Shown piece by piece: positions 36,368-44,757 of a stretch of DNA of 64,000 bases. Numbering within the stretch: the first letter of the stretch is position 1; each line of letters opens with the position of its first letter. The DNA is taken from NCBI RefSeq assembly GCF_026157085.1, contig NZ_JANPVN010000001.1, positions 434,001 to 498,000 of the forward strand, given 5' to 3'. This DNA is from Sphingomicrobium arenosum. GTDB taxonomy: Bacteria; Pseudomonadota; Alphaproteobacteria; Sphingomonadales; Sphingomonadaceae. The translations under genes and the position numbers were made by a program. The notes under the pieces were generated by a model. The model did not search any database. It was not told where the DNA came from and worked only from the letters and a program-made list of their open reading frames with translations.

Positions 36368-37069
36368 ATGCTGGGCTCGTTCATCCGTCGTCGCCAGAAG
36401 CGTCCTTTCGGGCAGGATCACCTTGCCTTCGAATCGACCATCTTCTCGCTCTCCACCGAGGTACCGCGCCCGGTCGAGCGCCGCGTCGACGAACGTGTCA
36501 TGCCCATGCTGCGCGTCGCCAAGCTGATCGGCGCCGAGGGGCAGGAACAGCTCATCCGGGTGCGCAACCTGTCGGCGGGCGGGCTGATGGCCGAGACGAC
36601 GCATGCCCATGAAATCGGCGATGTCGTCATGCTCGAACTCAATTCGCAGCAGATCCCCGCCAAGGTGGTGTGGATCCGCGAAGGGACGGCGGGCTTCAAG
36701 TTCGACGCCAATATCGACCTTGGCGAGATGCTTGCGGGCCGCAAGCCGCGCCATGGCTTCCGCCCGCGTCCGCCGCGTCTCCAGGTCAATTGCAAGGCCA
36801 ATGTGCGCGTCGGCAAGCTCTATTACACGGTCGACGTCCACGACATCTCGCTCGGCGGGATGAAGGTCGAGCCGATCGAGGAATATTGCCTCGGCCAGAA
36901 GGTCGTCGTGGTGGTGGAGAGCCTGCGTCCCATCAAGGGCGAGATTCGCTGGTATTCGGATCGCCGCGCGGGGATCGTGTTCGACCGTCCTTTGGAATTC
37001 GAGGAATTGGCCGAATGGATGGCCAAGCGCCTCGAACTCGCCAGCCTCAAGGCCAGCTTCGACAAATAG
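36368..37069 (+). CDS. Tandem PilZ-domain protein
   Basis: A 233-residue protein with two PilZ-like units. Unit 1 (residues 36-120) has RVDER (RxxxR) and RNLSAGGLM ((D/N)xSxxG), a complete c-di-GMP motif. Unit 2 (residues 130-220) keeps HDISLGGMKVE, but its arginine motif is rearranged (RPRPPR), so it may bind weakly. It is a likely c-di-GMP effector next to the REC/EAL pair on the other strand. The 144 bp between them contains TAACCC/GGGTTA arms (36311-36341) near the start. Confidence 0.85.
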   Translation: MLGSFIRRRQKRPFGQDHLAFESTIFSLSTEVPRPVERRVDERVMPMLRVAKLIGAEGQEQLIRVRNLSAGGLMAETTHAHEIGDVVMLELNSQQIPAKVVWIREGTAGFKFDANIDLGEMLAGRKPRHGFRPRPPRLQVNCKANVRVGKLYYTVDVHDISLGGMKVEPIEEYCLGQKVVVVVESLRPIKGEIRWYSDRRAGIVFDRPLEFEELAEWMAKRLELASLKASFDK

Positions 37070-37141
37070 GGTCGAAAGCCCCCCTTTTGTAATCTTGTCG
37101 GCATCCTATCTCGGACCCTCGAGATCGGAAGGAATATCGGC

Positions 37142-37687
37142 ATGGGCGAACAACAGGCAATTTTGGCGGGTGGCTGCTTCTGGTGCACCGAGGCGGTCTA
37201 TCTCGACGTGATCGGTGTCAGCGCGGTCGAGAGCGGCTATATCGGCGGCGAGGTCGTCAATCCGACCTACAAGGAAGTGTGCGGCGGCAATACCGGCCAT
37301 GCCGAAGCGGTGCGCGTGACCTTCGATCCCGAGGTCATTTCCTACGACGACCTCCTCGACATCTTCTTCGCGACGCACGATCCGACCCAGCTGAACCGGC
37401 AGGGCAACGATATCGGCACGCAATATCGCAGCGCGATCTTCCCCTTGGACGATGCGCAGGCCGAAGCGGCAAAGGCGGGTATCGCGCGCGCCAACGAGAA
37501 AGAGGGCGGCAAGGTGGTCACGACCATCGAAGGCCCCGCCACCTGGTACCCGGCCGAGGACTACCACCAGGATTATTTTGCGCGCGAAGGCGGTAACAAT
37601 CCCTATTGCATGGCGGTGATCGACCCCAAGCTGCGCAAGTTCCGCAAGAGCTTCCAGACCAAGCTCAAGGACGGGGTGGGGGCTTAA
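37142..37687 (+). CDS. msrA: Peptide-methionine (S)-S-oxide reductase MsrA
   Basis: A 181-residue repair enzyme for oxidised methionine. The catalytic GCFWC (residues 11-15) is followed by [28 protein letters not shown] and the late EDYHQDYF. The resolving cysteine may be the one in NPYCMAV. Length and motifs match the standard cytosolic form. Confidence 0.95.
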   Translation: MGEQQAILAGGCFWCTEAVYLDVIGVSAVESGYIGGEVVNPTYKEVCGGNTGHAEAVRVTFDPEVISYDDLLDIFFATHDPTQLNRQGNDIGTQYRSAIFPLDDAQAEAAKAGIARANEKEGGKVVTTIEGPATWYPAEDYHQDYFAREGGNNPYCMAVIDPKLRKFRKSFQTKLKDGVGA

Positions 37688-37751
37688 CTTTTCTCGTCGC
37701 CCCAGCGCAGGCTGAGGCCCATGCCTCCGAGAATGTTCGCTGGGATGACGC

Positions 37752-38678
37752 TCAGGGACGCGGCGCCGCGGCCCGCCTCAGCCGGTCGCGGATTGCGGTG
37801 GGGAGACCTTCGCCCGGGATCGGTGCAACGGCAATCTTCTCGGCATCCGAGGCATCGGCTTCGTGCAGGAGCGAGAACAATCGCGCGGCGGCGGTGACGG
37901 GATCATCGCCGAGGTAGAGGTCGCCTTCGACCTCGCCGTAACCGATCAGCAATTCGTCCGCGCTCGCCTCGGTCGCGTCGAGGCGGAGCGGTTTTTGCGG
38001 CGCATAATGGCTCAGCAGCTGGCCGGGTGCCTCGATCTTGTCGCCCTTCGCTTCGACGGCCTCGGGAACATGGATCGGGCCGCGGCGCAGGAGGCGGAGA
38101 CCATCGCCTGTGGCCGCGATGATCGTGCTCTCGATTCCCTGCTCGCAAGGACCGCCGTCGAGGATGAGGCGGATGCGCCCGGCAAGACTTGCGGCGACAT
38201 GCGCGGCCTGCGTCGGGCTGATGCGGCCCGAGGCGTTGGCGCTGGGCGCGGCGAGCGGCTTGCCATAGCGATGGAGCAAGGCGCGCATCACCGGATGGGC
38301 GGGCACGCGGATGGCGATGGTCGGCAGGCCTGCGGTCACCACATCGGCAATCCCCGTGCCCTCGCGGCGCGGCAGGACCAGCGTGAGCGGGCCGGGCCAA
38401 TGTGCCTCCGCCAGTTCGCGCGCTTCCTCGTTGAAGACGGCCAGTTTTTCCGCTGCCTCAAGATCGAAGACGTGGGTGATGAGCGGATTGAAGTCGGGGC
38501 GGCCCTTGGCCTTGTAGATGCGCGCCACGGCAAAGGCGTCGGTCGCATCGGCGGCCAGCCCATAGACCGTCTCGGTCGGCACCGCGACCGGTGCGCCTTG
38601 CGCCAGGATGGTGCAGGCACGGTCGATCCCGGCGGCATTGGCGGGAATGATTTCGGTCGGTAGTGACGGCGCGGCCAT
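37752..38678 (-). CDS. tsaC: Threonylcarbamoyl-AMP synthase, Sua5 long form
   Basis: A 308-residue protein with a YrdC domain (residues 1-200) and a C-terminal Sua5 domain. It makes threonylcarbamoyl-AMP for the t6A37 tRNA modification. PVAVPTETVYGLAADA, RIYKAKGRPDFNPL, WPGPLTLVLPR and PLAAPSANASGRISPT are family signatures. The ATG at 38678 follows CATAGC by 6 nt. It is divergent from the acyl-CoA dehydrogenase gene. Confidence 0.93.
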   Translation of the reverse strand: MAAPSLPTEIIPANAAGIDRACTILAQGAPVAVPTETVYGLAADATDAFAVARIYKAKGRPDFNPLITHVFDLEAAEKLAVFNEEARELAEAHWPGPLTLVLPRREGTGIADVVTAGLPTIAIRVPAHPVMRALLHRYGKPLAAPSANASGRISPTQAAHVAASLAGRIRLILDGGPCEQGIESTIIAATGDGLRLLRRGPIHVPEAVEAKGDKIEAPGQLLSHYAPQKPLRLDATEASADELLIGYGEVEGDLYLGDDPVTAAARLFSLLHEADASDAEKIAVAPIPGEGLPTAIRDRLRRAAAPRP

Positions 38679-38684
38679 TGCCGG

Positions 38685-38713
38685 GCTATGCAGCCCCCAG
38701 CCATCAGTAGCAA
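38685..38713 (-). promoter_or_regulatory. tsaC: Candidate tsaC promoter
   Basis: On the minus strand TTGCTA (38713-38708) and CATAGC (38690-38685) are 17 nt apart. The -10-like box ends 6 nt before the ATG, so the transcript should begin at or next to the start codon. Confidence 0.45.
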
Positions 38714-38722
38714 GGAACAACC

Positions 38723-40396
38723 ATGCCCTTTTCTGTCCCCGTTTCGGACCAGGCGCGCGTCCTGCGCGACGTCGTCGACCTGCCCGGCCTCGCCAAGCAT
38801 GAGCGCTTCGAGGCAGCCGACAGCGAGCTGGTCGAGGCGGTGCTCGAAGGCGCGGCGCAATTCGCGATGGGCGAGTTCCTGCCGCTCCACCGCACGGGTG
38901 ACGAGGAAGGCGCCAGGTTGGTCGATGGCAAGGTCGTGCTGCCCGATGGTTTCAAGGCAGCCTATGACGCCTTTGTAGAGGGCGGCTGGATGACGTTGTC
39001 GGCGCCTGAGGAGTGGGGCGGGCAGGCGCTGCCGCTGTCGCTCTCGGCGGCGCTGATGGAGAATTTGAACGCCACCAACATCGCCTTCGCGCTCTGCCCG
39101 ATGCTCTCGATGGGCGCGATCGAAGCGCTCGAGGCCTATGGCTCCGATGAGCTCAAGGAGCGCTATCTCGAAAAGATCGTGTCGGGCGAATGGTCGGCGA
39201 CGATGAACCTCACCGAGCCGCAGGCGGGCTCGGACGTCGGCGCGCTGACCTCCAAGGCGGTACCGGTGGGCGACGGCAGCTACAAGATTTCGGGCCAGAA
39301 GATCTACATCACCTATGGCGATCACGAACTGGCCGACAACATCATCCATCTCGTGCTGGCGCGCACGCCCGATGCGCCGGCCGGCACGCGCGGCATCTCG
39401 CTCTTCCTCGTGCCCAAGATCCTGCCCGACGGCAGCATGAACGATGTGAAATGCACCAAGCTCGAGGAAAAGCTCGGCATCCACGCCTCGCCCACCTGTG
39501 TCATGCAATATGGCGATGAAGGCGGCGCGACCGGCTGGCTGATCGGCGAAGAGTTCGGCGGCATGCGCGCCATGTTCGTCATGATGAACAATGCGCGCAT
39601 CAATGTCGGCCTGCAGGGCGTCGGCATCGCCGAGGCGGCGACGCAGAAGGCGGTCGACTATGCGATGGAGCGCAAGCAGGGCGCCCGCGCCGGCGCCAAC
39701 AGCCCGATCGCCGAGCATCCCGACGTGCGTCGGATGCTGATGCGGATGCGCAGCCTGACCATGGCGAGCCGTGCGCTCACTTATTACGCCTTCGGCTGCC
39801 TCGACTGGGGCGCGGCGGGCGAGGAGGCCATGCGGTTTCGCGGCGACGTCCTCACCCCCATGGCCAAGGCGTGGGCGACCGATGTCGGCTGCGAGGTGGC
39901 GAGCCTCGGCGTGCAGGTGCATGGCGGCATGGGCTATGTCGAGGAAACCGGCGCGGCGCAGTATCTTCGCGATGCCCGGATCGCGCCCATCTACGAAGGC
40001 ACCAACGGCATCCAGGCCGCCGACCTTGTCGGCCGCAAGCTCGGGCTCGATGGCGGGCTCGCCTTCGACGGGCTGATCGCCGACATCCGTGCCGAGGCGA
40101 TGGACGAGCGCTTGCAGGCGCTGGCCGATGCGGTCGACCAGGCGGCGGTGATGTTGCGCAGCGCCGAGGCCGATAACAAGATGGCCGGCAGCTATCCCTT
40201 CCTCACCATGTGTTCGGTGCTAGTCGGCGGCTGGCTCCTCGAAAAAATGGCCGAGCAGGTCGATAGGGACGCGCGCACCAAGGCGGCGAGCGCCTTCTTC
40301 AACGCGACCATCGTGCCCGAGGCGTTCGGGCTGGGTGCATCGGCGGGGGTGGGGGCGGACCTGCTATACGCAGTCGACGCCGAAGCGCTGGGTTAA
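38723..40396 (+). CDS. Acyl-CoA dehydrogenase (DmdC/FadE-like)
   Basis: A 557-residue flavoenzyme, longer than the 380-residue medium-chain type. MNLTEPQAGSDVGALTSKA (FAD/substrate loop), GISLFLVPK, LGVQVHGGMGYVEETGAAQYLRD and IAPIYEGTNGIQAADLVGRK are present; the catalytic Glu is probably in YEGTNG. The subgroup includes 3-methylmercaptopropionyl-CoA dehydrogenases (DmdC) and long-chain FadE-like enzymes; the actual substrate is uncertain. A C-terminal domain of about 120 residues follows the core. Confidence 0.88.
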   Translation: MPFSVPVSDQARVLRDVVDLPGLAKHERFEAADSELVEAVLEGAAQFAMGEFLPLHRTGDEEGARLVDGKVVLPDGFKAAYDAFVEGGWMTLSAPEEWGGQALPLSLSAALMENLNATNIAFALCPMLSMGAIEALEAYGSDELKERYLEKIVSGEWSATMNLTEPQAGSDVGALTSKAVPVGDGSYKISGQKIYITYGDHELADNIIHLVLARTPDAPAGTRGISLFLVPKILPDGSMNDVKCTKLEEKLGIHASPTCVMQYGDEGGATGWLIGEEFGGMRAMFVMMNNARINVGLQGVGIAEAATQKAVDYAMERKQGARAGANSPIAEHPDVRRMLMRMRSLTMASRALTYYAFGCLDWGAAGEEAMRFRGDVLTPMAKAWATDVGCEVASLGVQVHGGMGYVEETGAAQYLRDARIAPIYEGTNGIQAADLVGRKLGLDGGLAFDGLIADIRAEAMDERLQALADAVDQAAVMLRSAEADNKMAGSYPFLTMCSVLVGGWLLEKMAEQVDRDARTKAASAFFNATIVPEAFGLGASAGVGADLLYAVDAEALG

Positions 40397-40404
40397 GACT
40401 GAGT

Positions 40405-40481
40405 CGTCATTGCGAGGAGCGTAGCGACGCGGCAATCCATGGGCGGTGCCGCTGGATTGCTTCGCTATGCTCGCAATGACG
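40405..40481. repeat. Palindromic dispersed repeat element
   Basis: CGTCATTGCGAG (40405-40416) and CTCGCAATGACG (40470-40481) are exact inverted arms. The inner parts (AGCGTAGCGA and GCGGCAATCCA against TGGATTGC and TCGCTATGCT) also pair, giving a 77-nt near-perfect hairpin. Sequences of this CATTGCGAG-x-GCAATCCA type are known as dispersed palindromic repeats in many bacterial genomes. Only one copy is seen here. It lies between an acyl-CoA dehydrogenase gene and a convergent GntR gene. Confidence 0.85.
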
Positions 40482-40494
40482 AAGGTTTTGGCAG

Positions 40495-40845
40495 TCAGGC
40501 TTTGGCCAGCAACTCGTCGGCCTCGAGCCCGAGCCGATCGATGCGGGCGCGGATTTCGGGCCATTCGTCCTTGAGGAAGCGCGCGCGTTCATCGCTCATC
40601 AGCTGTTCGCGTGCGCCCTTGGCGACGAACATGCCCACACCGCGCTTGACCGTCACGAGGCCGTCGTCCTGGAACCCCTGATAGGCCTTGGCGACCGTCA
40701 ACGGATTGGCGCTCATCTCGGCGGCCAGCGCACGCACCGAGGGAAGCGCGTCGCCGTCGCGATATTGCCCGGCGAGGATGGCGTTGCCGATCTCCTCGCG
40801 GATGCGGACGTACACGGGTTTCGCGGGGGTCTTGGCTAGCGTCAT
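40495..40845 (-). CDS. GntR-family regulator, YtrA-like
   Basis: A 116-residue protein. A GntR winged helix (residues 8-75) has YVRIREEIGNAILAGQY, DALPSVRALAAEM and NPLTVAKAYQGFQDDGLV. Only a short helical tail (about 35 residues) follows, as in the YtrA subfamily, which often represses neighbouring transporter genes and has no large effector domain. The ligand is unknown. The gene ends 14 bp after the palindromic repeat. Confidence 0.87.
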   Translation of the reverse strand: MTLAKTPAKPVYVRIREEIGNAILAGQYRDGDALPSVRALAAEMSANPLTVAKAYQGFQDDGLVTVKRGVGMFVAKGAREQLMSDERARFLKDEWPEIRARIDRLGLEADELLAKA

Positions 40846-40901
40846 GCTGGTTTAATACAGCGGGTCGCGAAAAGTTGCAACCACCCCTGAGGTGCGGGGG
40901 C

Positions 40902-41468
40902 TCAGAAGCTGTGCACGATCTCGCCGAGGTCGGGGCGTTCGCGTTCCTCGAGCGGTTGGGCGGGCGAGCCGAGATAGAAGAAACCGGCGATGTCCTCGCC
41001 CGCGCCGCACAGGCTGGCGACGACCTCGGGCATGGTGGCTTGCGCGCCGGTGATCCAGCCGCCGACATAGCCGTGGGCATGAGCGGCGTGGAGGAGGTTC
41101 ATGCCGACTGCGCCGACGGTGAGGCGCTGTTCCCATTCGGGGATCTTGTGCGGGCGCACCGGACTGGCGATCAGCGCGACCAGCGTCGGCGCCCAGAACG
41201 CCTTGTCGCGGAATTTGGCGATCTTGGCGTCGTGGCACTCCGCCTCGGCGCGGCATCCCGCCTCGAGCAGATCGGCGAACCGCTGCCGGTCCTCGATCAG
41301 CACGAAGCGCCATGGCACCAGCTTGCCATGATCGGGCGTGCGGCTCGCCAGCGTCAGGATGCGCGCCAGCTGGGCGCTGTCGGGACCGGGCGCGACAATG
41401 TCGCGCGGGCGGCCCGATCGACGAGTGGCGAGGTGGGAAAGCGGGGTGGACTGGTCGTTAGGGATCAT
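40902..41468 (-). CDS. Nitroreductase-family FMN oxidoreductase
   Basis: A 188-residue flavoprotein. RRSGRPRDIVAPGP (FMN phosphate contact), ASRTPDHGKLVPWRFVLI and the late GWITGAQATMPEV fit the YdjA-like nitroreductase subgroup. These use NAD(P)H to reduce nitro or quinone compounds; the substrate is unpredictable. The start at 41468 (MIPNDQST) is preferred over a frame extended by 12 residues. It lies 56 bp upstream of the GntR gene on the same strand. Confidence 0.83.
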   Translation of the reverse strand: MIPNDQSTPLSHLATRRSGRPRDIVAPGPDSAQLARILTLASRTPDHGKLVPWRFVLIEDRQRFADLLEAGCRAEAECHDAKIAKFRDKAFWAPTLVALIASPVRPHKIPEWEQRLTVGAVGMNLLHAAHAHGYVGGWITGAQATMPEVVASLCGAGEDIAGFFYLGSPAQPLEERERPDLGEIVHSF

Positions 41469-41626
41469 GGCCACCCGTGTCCTTTGTGCCACAGCTTTCG
41501 TCAAGCGCCCTCTTCACAGCGCTCATTTCGTCGTTACGGTGCGCGGTCTTACAGTTTGATGATGGCCGGGAAGCGCGTTGCCATGCGGGGGCTCGTTCCG
41601 GCCGACACGATAAGAAGGTTTCACCC

Positions 41627-43252
41627 ATGAAAGACATGTCGCTCTGGAATGCTGCGGACTGGACGGCGGCGATCGCCGTCGTGGTCCTCGGCTTCTTCCT
41701 TGCCGTCGGCGCCTCGATCGCGATGAGCAAGAAGGAAGAGGCTTTCGGTCACCCGAAAGGCCTCTACATGCTGTTCTTCGCCGAAATGTGGGAGCGCTTC
41801 TCCTACTACGGCATGCGCGCGCTGCTCATCTTCTACCTGACGCAGCACTGGCTGTTCACCGACGGCGCCTCGACGGCGATCTACGGCAGCTACACGGCGC
41901 TGGTCTACATCACCCCGGTGCTCGGCGGCTATCTCGCCGACCGTTACCTGGGGCAGCGCAAGGCGGTCCTGTTCGGCGGCGTGCTGTTGGCCTTCGGCCA
42001 CCTCTTCATGGCGTTCGAGGGCGTTGGCGGTCAGGAAGATCCGACCATCAATGTCTTCTGGCTGGCGCTGGCGCTGATCATCGTCGGCTCGGGCTTCCTC
42101 AAGGCGAACATCTCGGTGATGGTCGGTCAGCTCTATCGCCTCACCGACCTGCGCCGCGATGCCGCCTACACCATCTTCTACATGGGCATTAACGTCGGCG
42201 CCGCCATCGGCACGATCCTCGTCGGCTACCTCGGCCAGACGCTGGGCTGGGCCTATGGCTTCGGTCTTGCCGGCATCGGCATGCTCGCGGGCCTCGTAGT
42301 CTTCGTGCTCGGCAAGAAGGTGCTGCTGGGCGCGGGCGAAGCGCCGGCGCCGCTCGCCAAGTCGAAGGAATTCATGATCTACGCCGTCGGCCTTGCCGCC
42401 GTCGCGATCATGTGGCTCCTCGTCCAAGACGACGAGACGGTGCAGAACATCCTGCTCGTTTCGGGCTTCGCGCTGCTTGGCTACGTGCTCTACATCGCCT
42501 TCACCAAGCTGGAGAAGGAACCGCGCGAGCGCGTCTTCGCGATCCTCTTCCTCGTCTCGCTGAACCCGCTCTTCTGGGGCCTGTTCGAGCAGGCGGGCGG
42601 CAGCCTCAACCTCTACACCGATCGCTTCGTCGATACGGGCGGGGTGCCGGCATCGATCTTCCAGTCGATCAACCCCATCTACATCATCCTGCTCGCCCCC
42701 GTGTTTGCGGCGGTGTGGCAGTTCCTCGGACGCAAGGGGCTCGAACCCTCGGCGCCGGCCAAGTTCGGCATCGCGCTGATCCTGCTCGGCATCGGCTTCC
42801 TGGTCTTCGTTCTCGGCGGCAACGGCGATGCGATGACCCCGGTGCTGTTCGTCTTCCTCATCTACTTCTTCCACACCGCGGGTGAGCTCTGCCTCTCGCC
42901 GGTGGGGTTGAGCGCGATGAACCGCCTTGCCCCTGCCTTCATGGCCAGCCTCATCATGGGCGCCTGGTTCTACATGTCGGCGGTCGGCAACTTCGTCGCG
43001 GGCAAGATCGGTGAAGCCACCGGCGGCGAAGACGGCGAAATGACCAAGGAGGCCACGCTCGCCATCTACGACAAGATCGGGTGGATCTCGATCGGCGTCG
43101 GCGTCGCGGTGATCCTCGTGTCGCCGCTGGTGAAGCGCTGGATGCACCTCGACACCCTCAAGGATGCCGATCCGCATCTCGAGGGCGAGGGTGCCGCCGG
43201 GATGGAGGCGCAGGAGGCCGGGGTGCACCCGACCACCAAGCCGACCGCGTAA
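41627..43252 (+). CDS. Proton-dependent oligopeptide transporter (POT family)
   Basis: A 541-residue transporter with 12-14 predicted helices. The POT signatures FAEMWERFSYYGMRALL (ExxERFxYYG) and FYMGINVGAAIGTILVGYLGQ are intact. It imports di- and tripeptides with protons. The C-terminus is polar (about 35 residues, EGAAGMEAQEAG). A strong hairpin terminator follows. The next genes encode secreted amidohydrolases, which could supply peptide-derived substrates. Confidence 0.93.
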   Translation: MKDMSLWNAADWTAAIAVVVLGFFLAVGASIAMSKKEEAFGHPKGLYMLFFAEMWERFSYYGMRALLIFYLTQHWLFTDGASTAIYGSYTALVYITPVLGGYLADRYLGQRKAVLFGGVLLAFGHLFMAFEGVGGQEDPTINVFWLALALIIVGSGFLKANISVMVGQLYRLTDLRRDAAYTIFYMGINVGAAIGTILVGYLGQTLGWAYGFGLAGIGMLAGLVVFVLGKKVLLGAGEAPAPLAKSKEFMIYAVGLAAVAIMWLLVQDDETVQNILLVSGFALLGYVLYIAFTKLEKEPRERVFAILFLVSLNPLFWGLFEQAGGSLNLYTDRFVDTGGVPASIFQSINPIYIILLAPVFAAVWQFLGRKGLEPSAPAKFGIALILLGIGFLVFVLGGNGDAMTPVLFVFLIYFFHTAGELCLSPVGLSAMNRLAPAFMASLIMGAWFYMSAVGNFVAGKIGEATGGEDGEMTKEATLAIYDKIGWISIGVGVAVILVSPLVKRWMHLDTLKDADPHLEGEGAAGMEAQEAGVHPTTKPTA

Positions 43253-43280
43253 ATCCGCGGCCAAGCATGGCAATGACAGG

Positions 43281-43313
43281 AAGGGCGGGCCTTTTGGTCC
43301 GCCCTTTCTTTTT
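43281..43313 (+). terminator. Rho-independent terminator after the POT gene
   Basis: AAGGGCGGGCC (43281-43291), loop TTTT, and GGTCCGCCCTT form an 11 bp stem with one G-T pair, followed by TCTTTTT. It begins 28 bp after the stop. Confidence 0.88.
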
Positions 43314-43365
43314 CGTGCCGGGGGCGTATCAAGAGCGGCGAACCAGAGCTGACGAAGGGACCCCC

Positions 43366-44757
43366 ATGCGATCCATCTTCCTTGCCGGCGCAGCCTTGGG
43401 CCTTTGCGCCTGCGCCACCGCCAATGCGGGCGACAGCGACAAGTCGCCGCCCACGCTGTTCGACAAGAACCCCTTTGCCTCGACCTACGAAGCCTATCCG
43501 GGCGTGCCGACGCTCATCACCGGCGCGACAGTGTTCGACGGCAATGGCGGGCGTATCGACAATGGCGCGGTGCTGCTCGAGGATGGCATCGTCACCGGCA
43601 TCGGCGCCGCGAGCGAGCTTGGCGCGCGCGCGGGCGTGCAGGTCATCGACGGCACCGGCATGTATGTCACGCCGGGCATCATCGACGTGCACAGCCACCT
43701 CGGCAATTATCCCAGCCCGGGGATCGAGAGCCTGTCCGACGGGAATGAGCTGACCGGCCCCAACACGGCTTACGTCTGGACCGAACATAGCGTCTGGCCG
43801 CAGGACCCCGGCTTTTCGCGCGCGCTCGCCAATGGCGGGGTGACCAGCCTCCAGGTGCTGCCCGGCTCGGGCAATCTGTTCGGCGGGCGTTCGGTGACGT
43901 TGAAAAACGTGCCCGGCGCCTCGGTCATGGACATGAAGTTCCCGGGCGCGCCTTATGGCCTCAAGATGGCCTGCGGCGAAAACCCCAAGCGCGTTTATGG
44001 CGACAAGGGCGGACCCGGCAGCCGGATGGGCAATGTCGGGCAGGTCCGCGCCGCCTGGATCGAGGCGCAGGATTATGACCGCCAGTGGGACAAATATGAG
44101 GCCGAGGGCGGCGAGATGCCGACCCGCGACCTTGCGCTGGACACGCTGCGCGGCGTGCTCGACGGCGAGATTCTCGTCCACAACCACTGCTACCGCGCCG
44201 ATGAAATGGCGATCATGCTGACCATGGCCGAGGAGTTCGGCTACAAGGTCACCAGCTTCCAGCATGCCGTCGAGAGCTACAAGATCGCCGACCGGCTGCG
44301 CGAGGCGGGGACCTGTTCGGCGATGTGGGCCGACTGGTACGGCTTCAAGATGGAAGCCTATGACGGCCTCCCGCAAAATGTCGCCTATGTCCATGCGGCG
44401 GGTGCCTGCGCGATCGTCCATTCGGACGATGCCGACGGAATCCAGCGCCTGAACCAGGAAGCCGCCAAGGCGATGGCGTCGGGCGCGCGCATGGGCATCG
44501 ATATATCCGAAGCCGAAGCGTGGCAGTGGCTCAGCGCCAATCCCGCCAAGAGCCTCGGCATCTACGACCAGACCGGCAGCCTCGAAGTCGGCAAGATGGC
44601 CGACGTCGTGCTGTGGAACGGTAATCCCTTCAGCGTCTACACCCGGCCCGCCAAGGTCTGGATCGACGGGGCGCTGCTTTATGATGCCGACAATCCGGCG
44701 CTGCGCCCGGTGAGCGATTTCGAACTCGGCCAGCCCGGCATGGGAGACGTCAAATGA
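43366..44757 (+). CDS. Exported amidohydrolase, intact metal site
   Basis: A 463-residue protein. A signal sequence (MRSIFLAGAALGLCACATANA) could be cleaved by signal peptidase I, or lipidated at LCAC. The metal motif is present in GIIDVHSHLG; LVHNHCYRADE, SFQHAVESY and VHSDDADGIQRL provide the remaining His and Asp positions. The late GSLEVGKMADVVLWNGNPF is the usual amidohydrolase C-terminal turn. Substrate unknown. It overlaps a sister gene by 4 bp (ATGA). Confidence 0.87.
   Translation: MRSIFLAGAALGLCACATANAGDSDKSPPTLFDKNPFASTYEAYPGVPTLITGATVFDGNGGRIDNGAVLLEDGIVTGIGAASELGARAGVQVIDGTGMYVTPGIIDVHSHLGNYPSPGIESLSDGNELTGPNTAYVWTEHSVWPQDPGFSRALANGGVTSLQVLPGSGNLFGGRSVTLKNVPGASVMDMKFPGAPYGLKMACGENPKRVYGDKGGPGSRMGNVGQVRAAWIEAQDYDRQWDKYEAEGGEMPTRDLALDTLRGVLDGEILVHNHCYRADEMAIMLTMAEEFGYKVTSFQHAVESYKIADRLREAGTCSAMWADWYGFKMEAYDGLPQNVAYVHAAGACAIVHSDDADGIQRLNQEAAKAMASGARMGIDISEAEAWQWLSANPAKSLGIYDQTGSLEVGKMADVVLWNGNPFSVYTRPAKVWIDGALLYDADNPALRPVSDFELGQPGMGDVK

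Noticed and set aside
38336..39922. 528-codon minus-strand frame across the acyl-CoA dehydrogenase
   Set aside because: Antisense shadow that also runs through the tsaC gene in the wrong frame.
41621..43273. 550-codon minus-strand frame across the POT transporter
   Set aside because: Shadow of the POT gene, rich in Glu/Asp/His with no family match.
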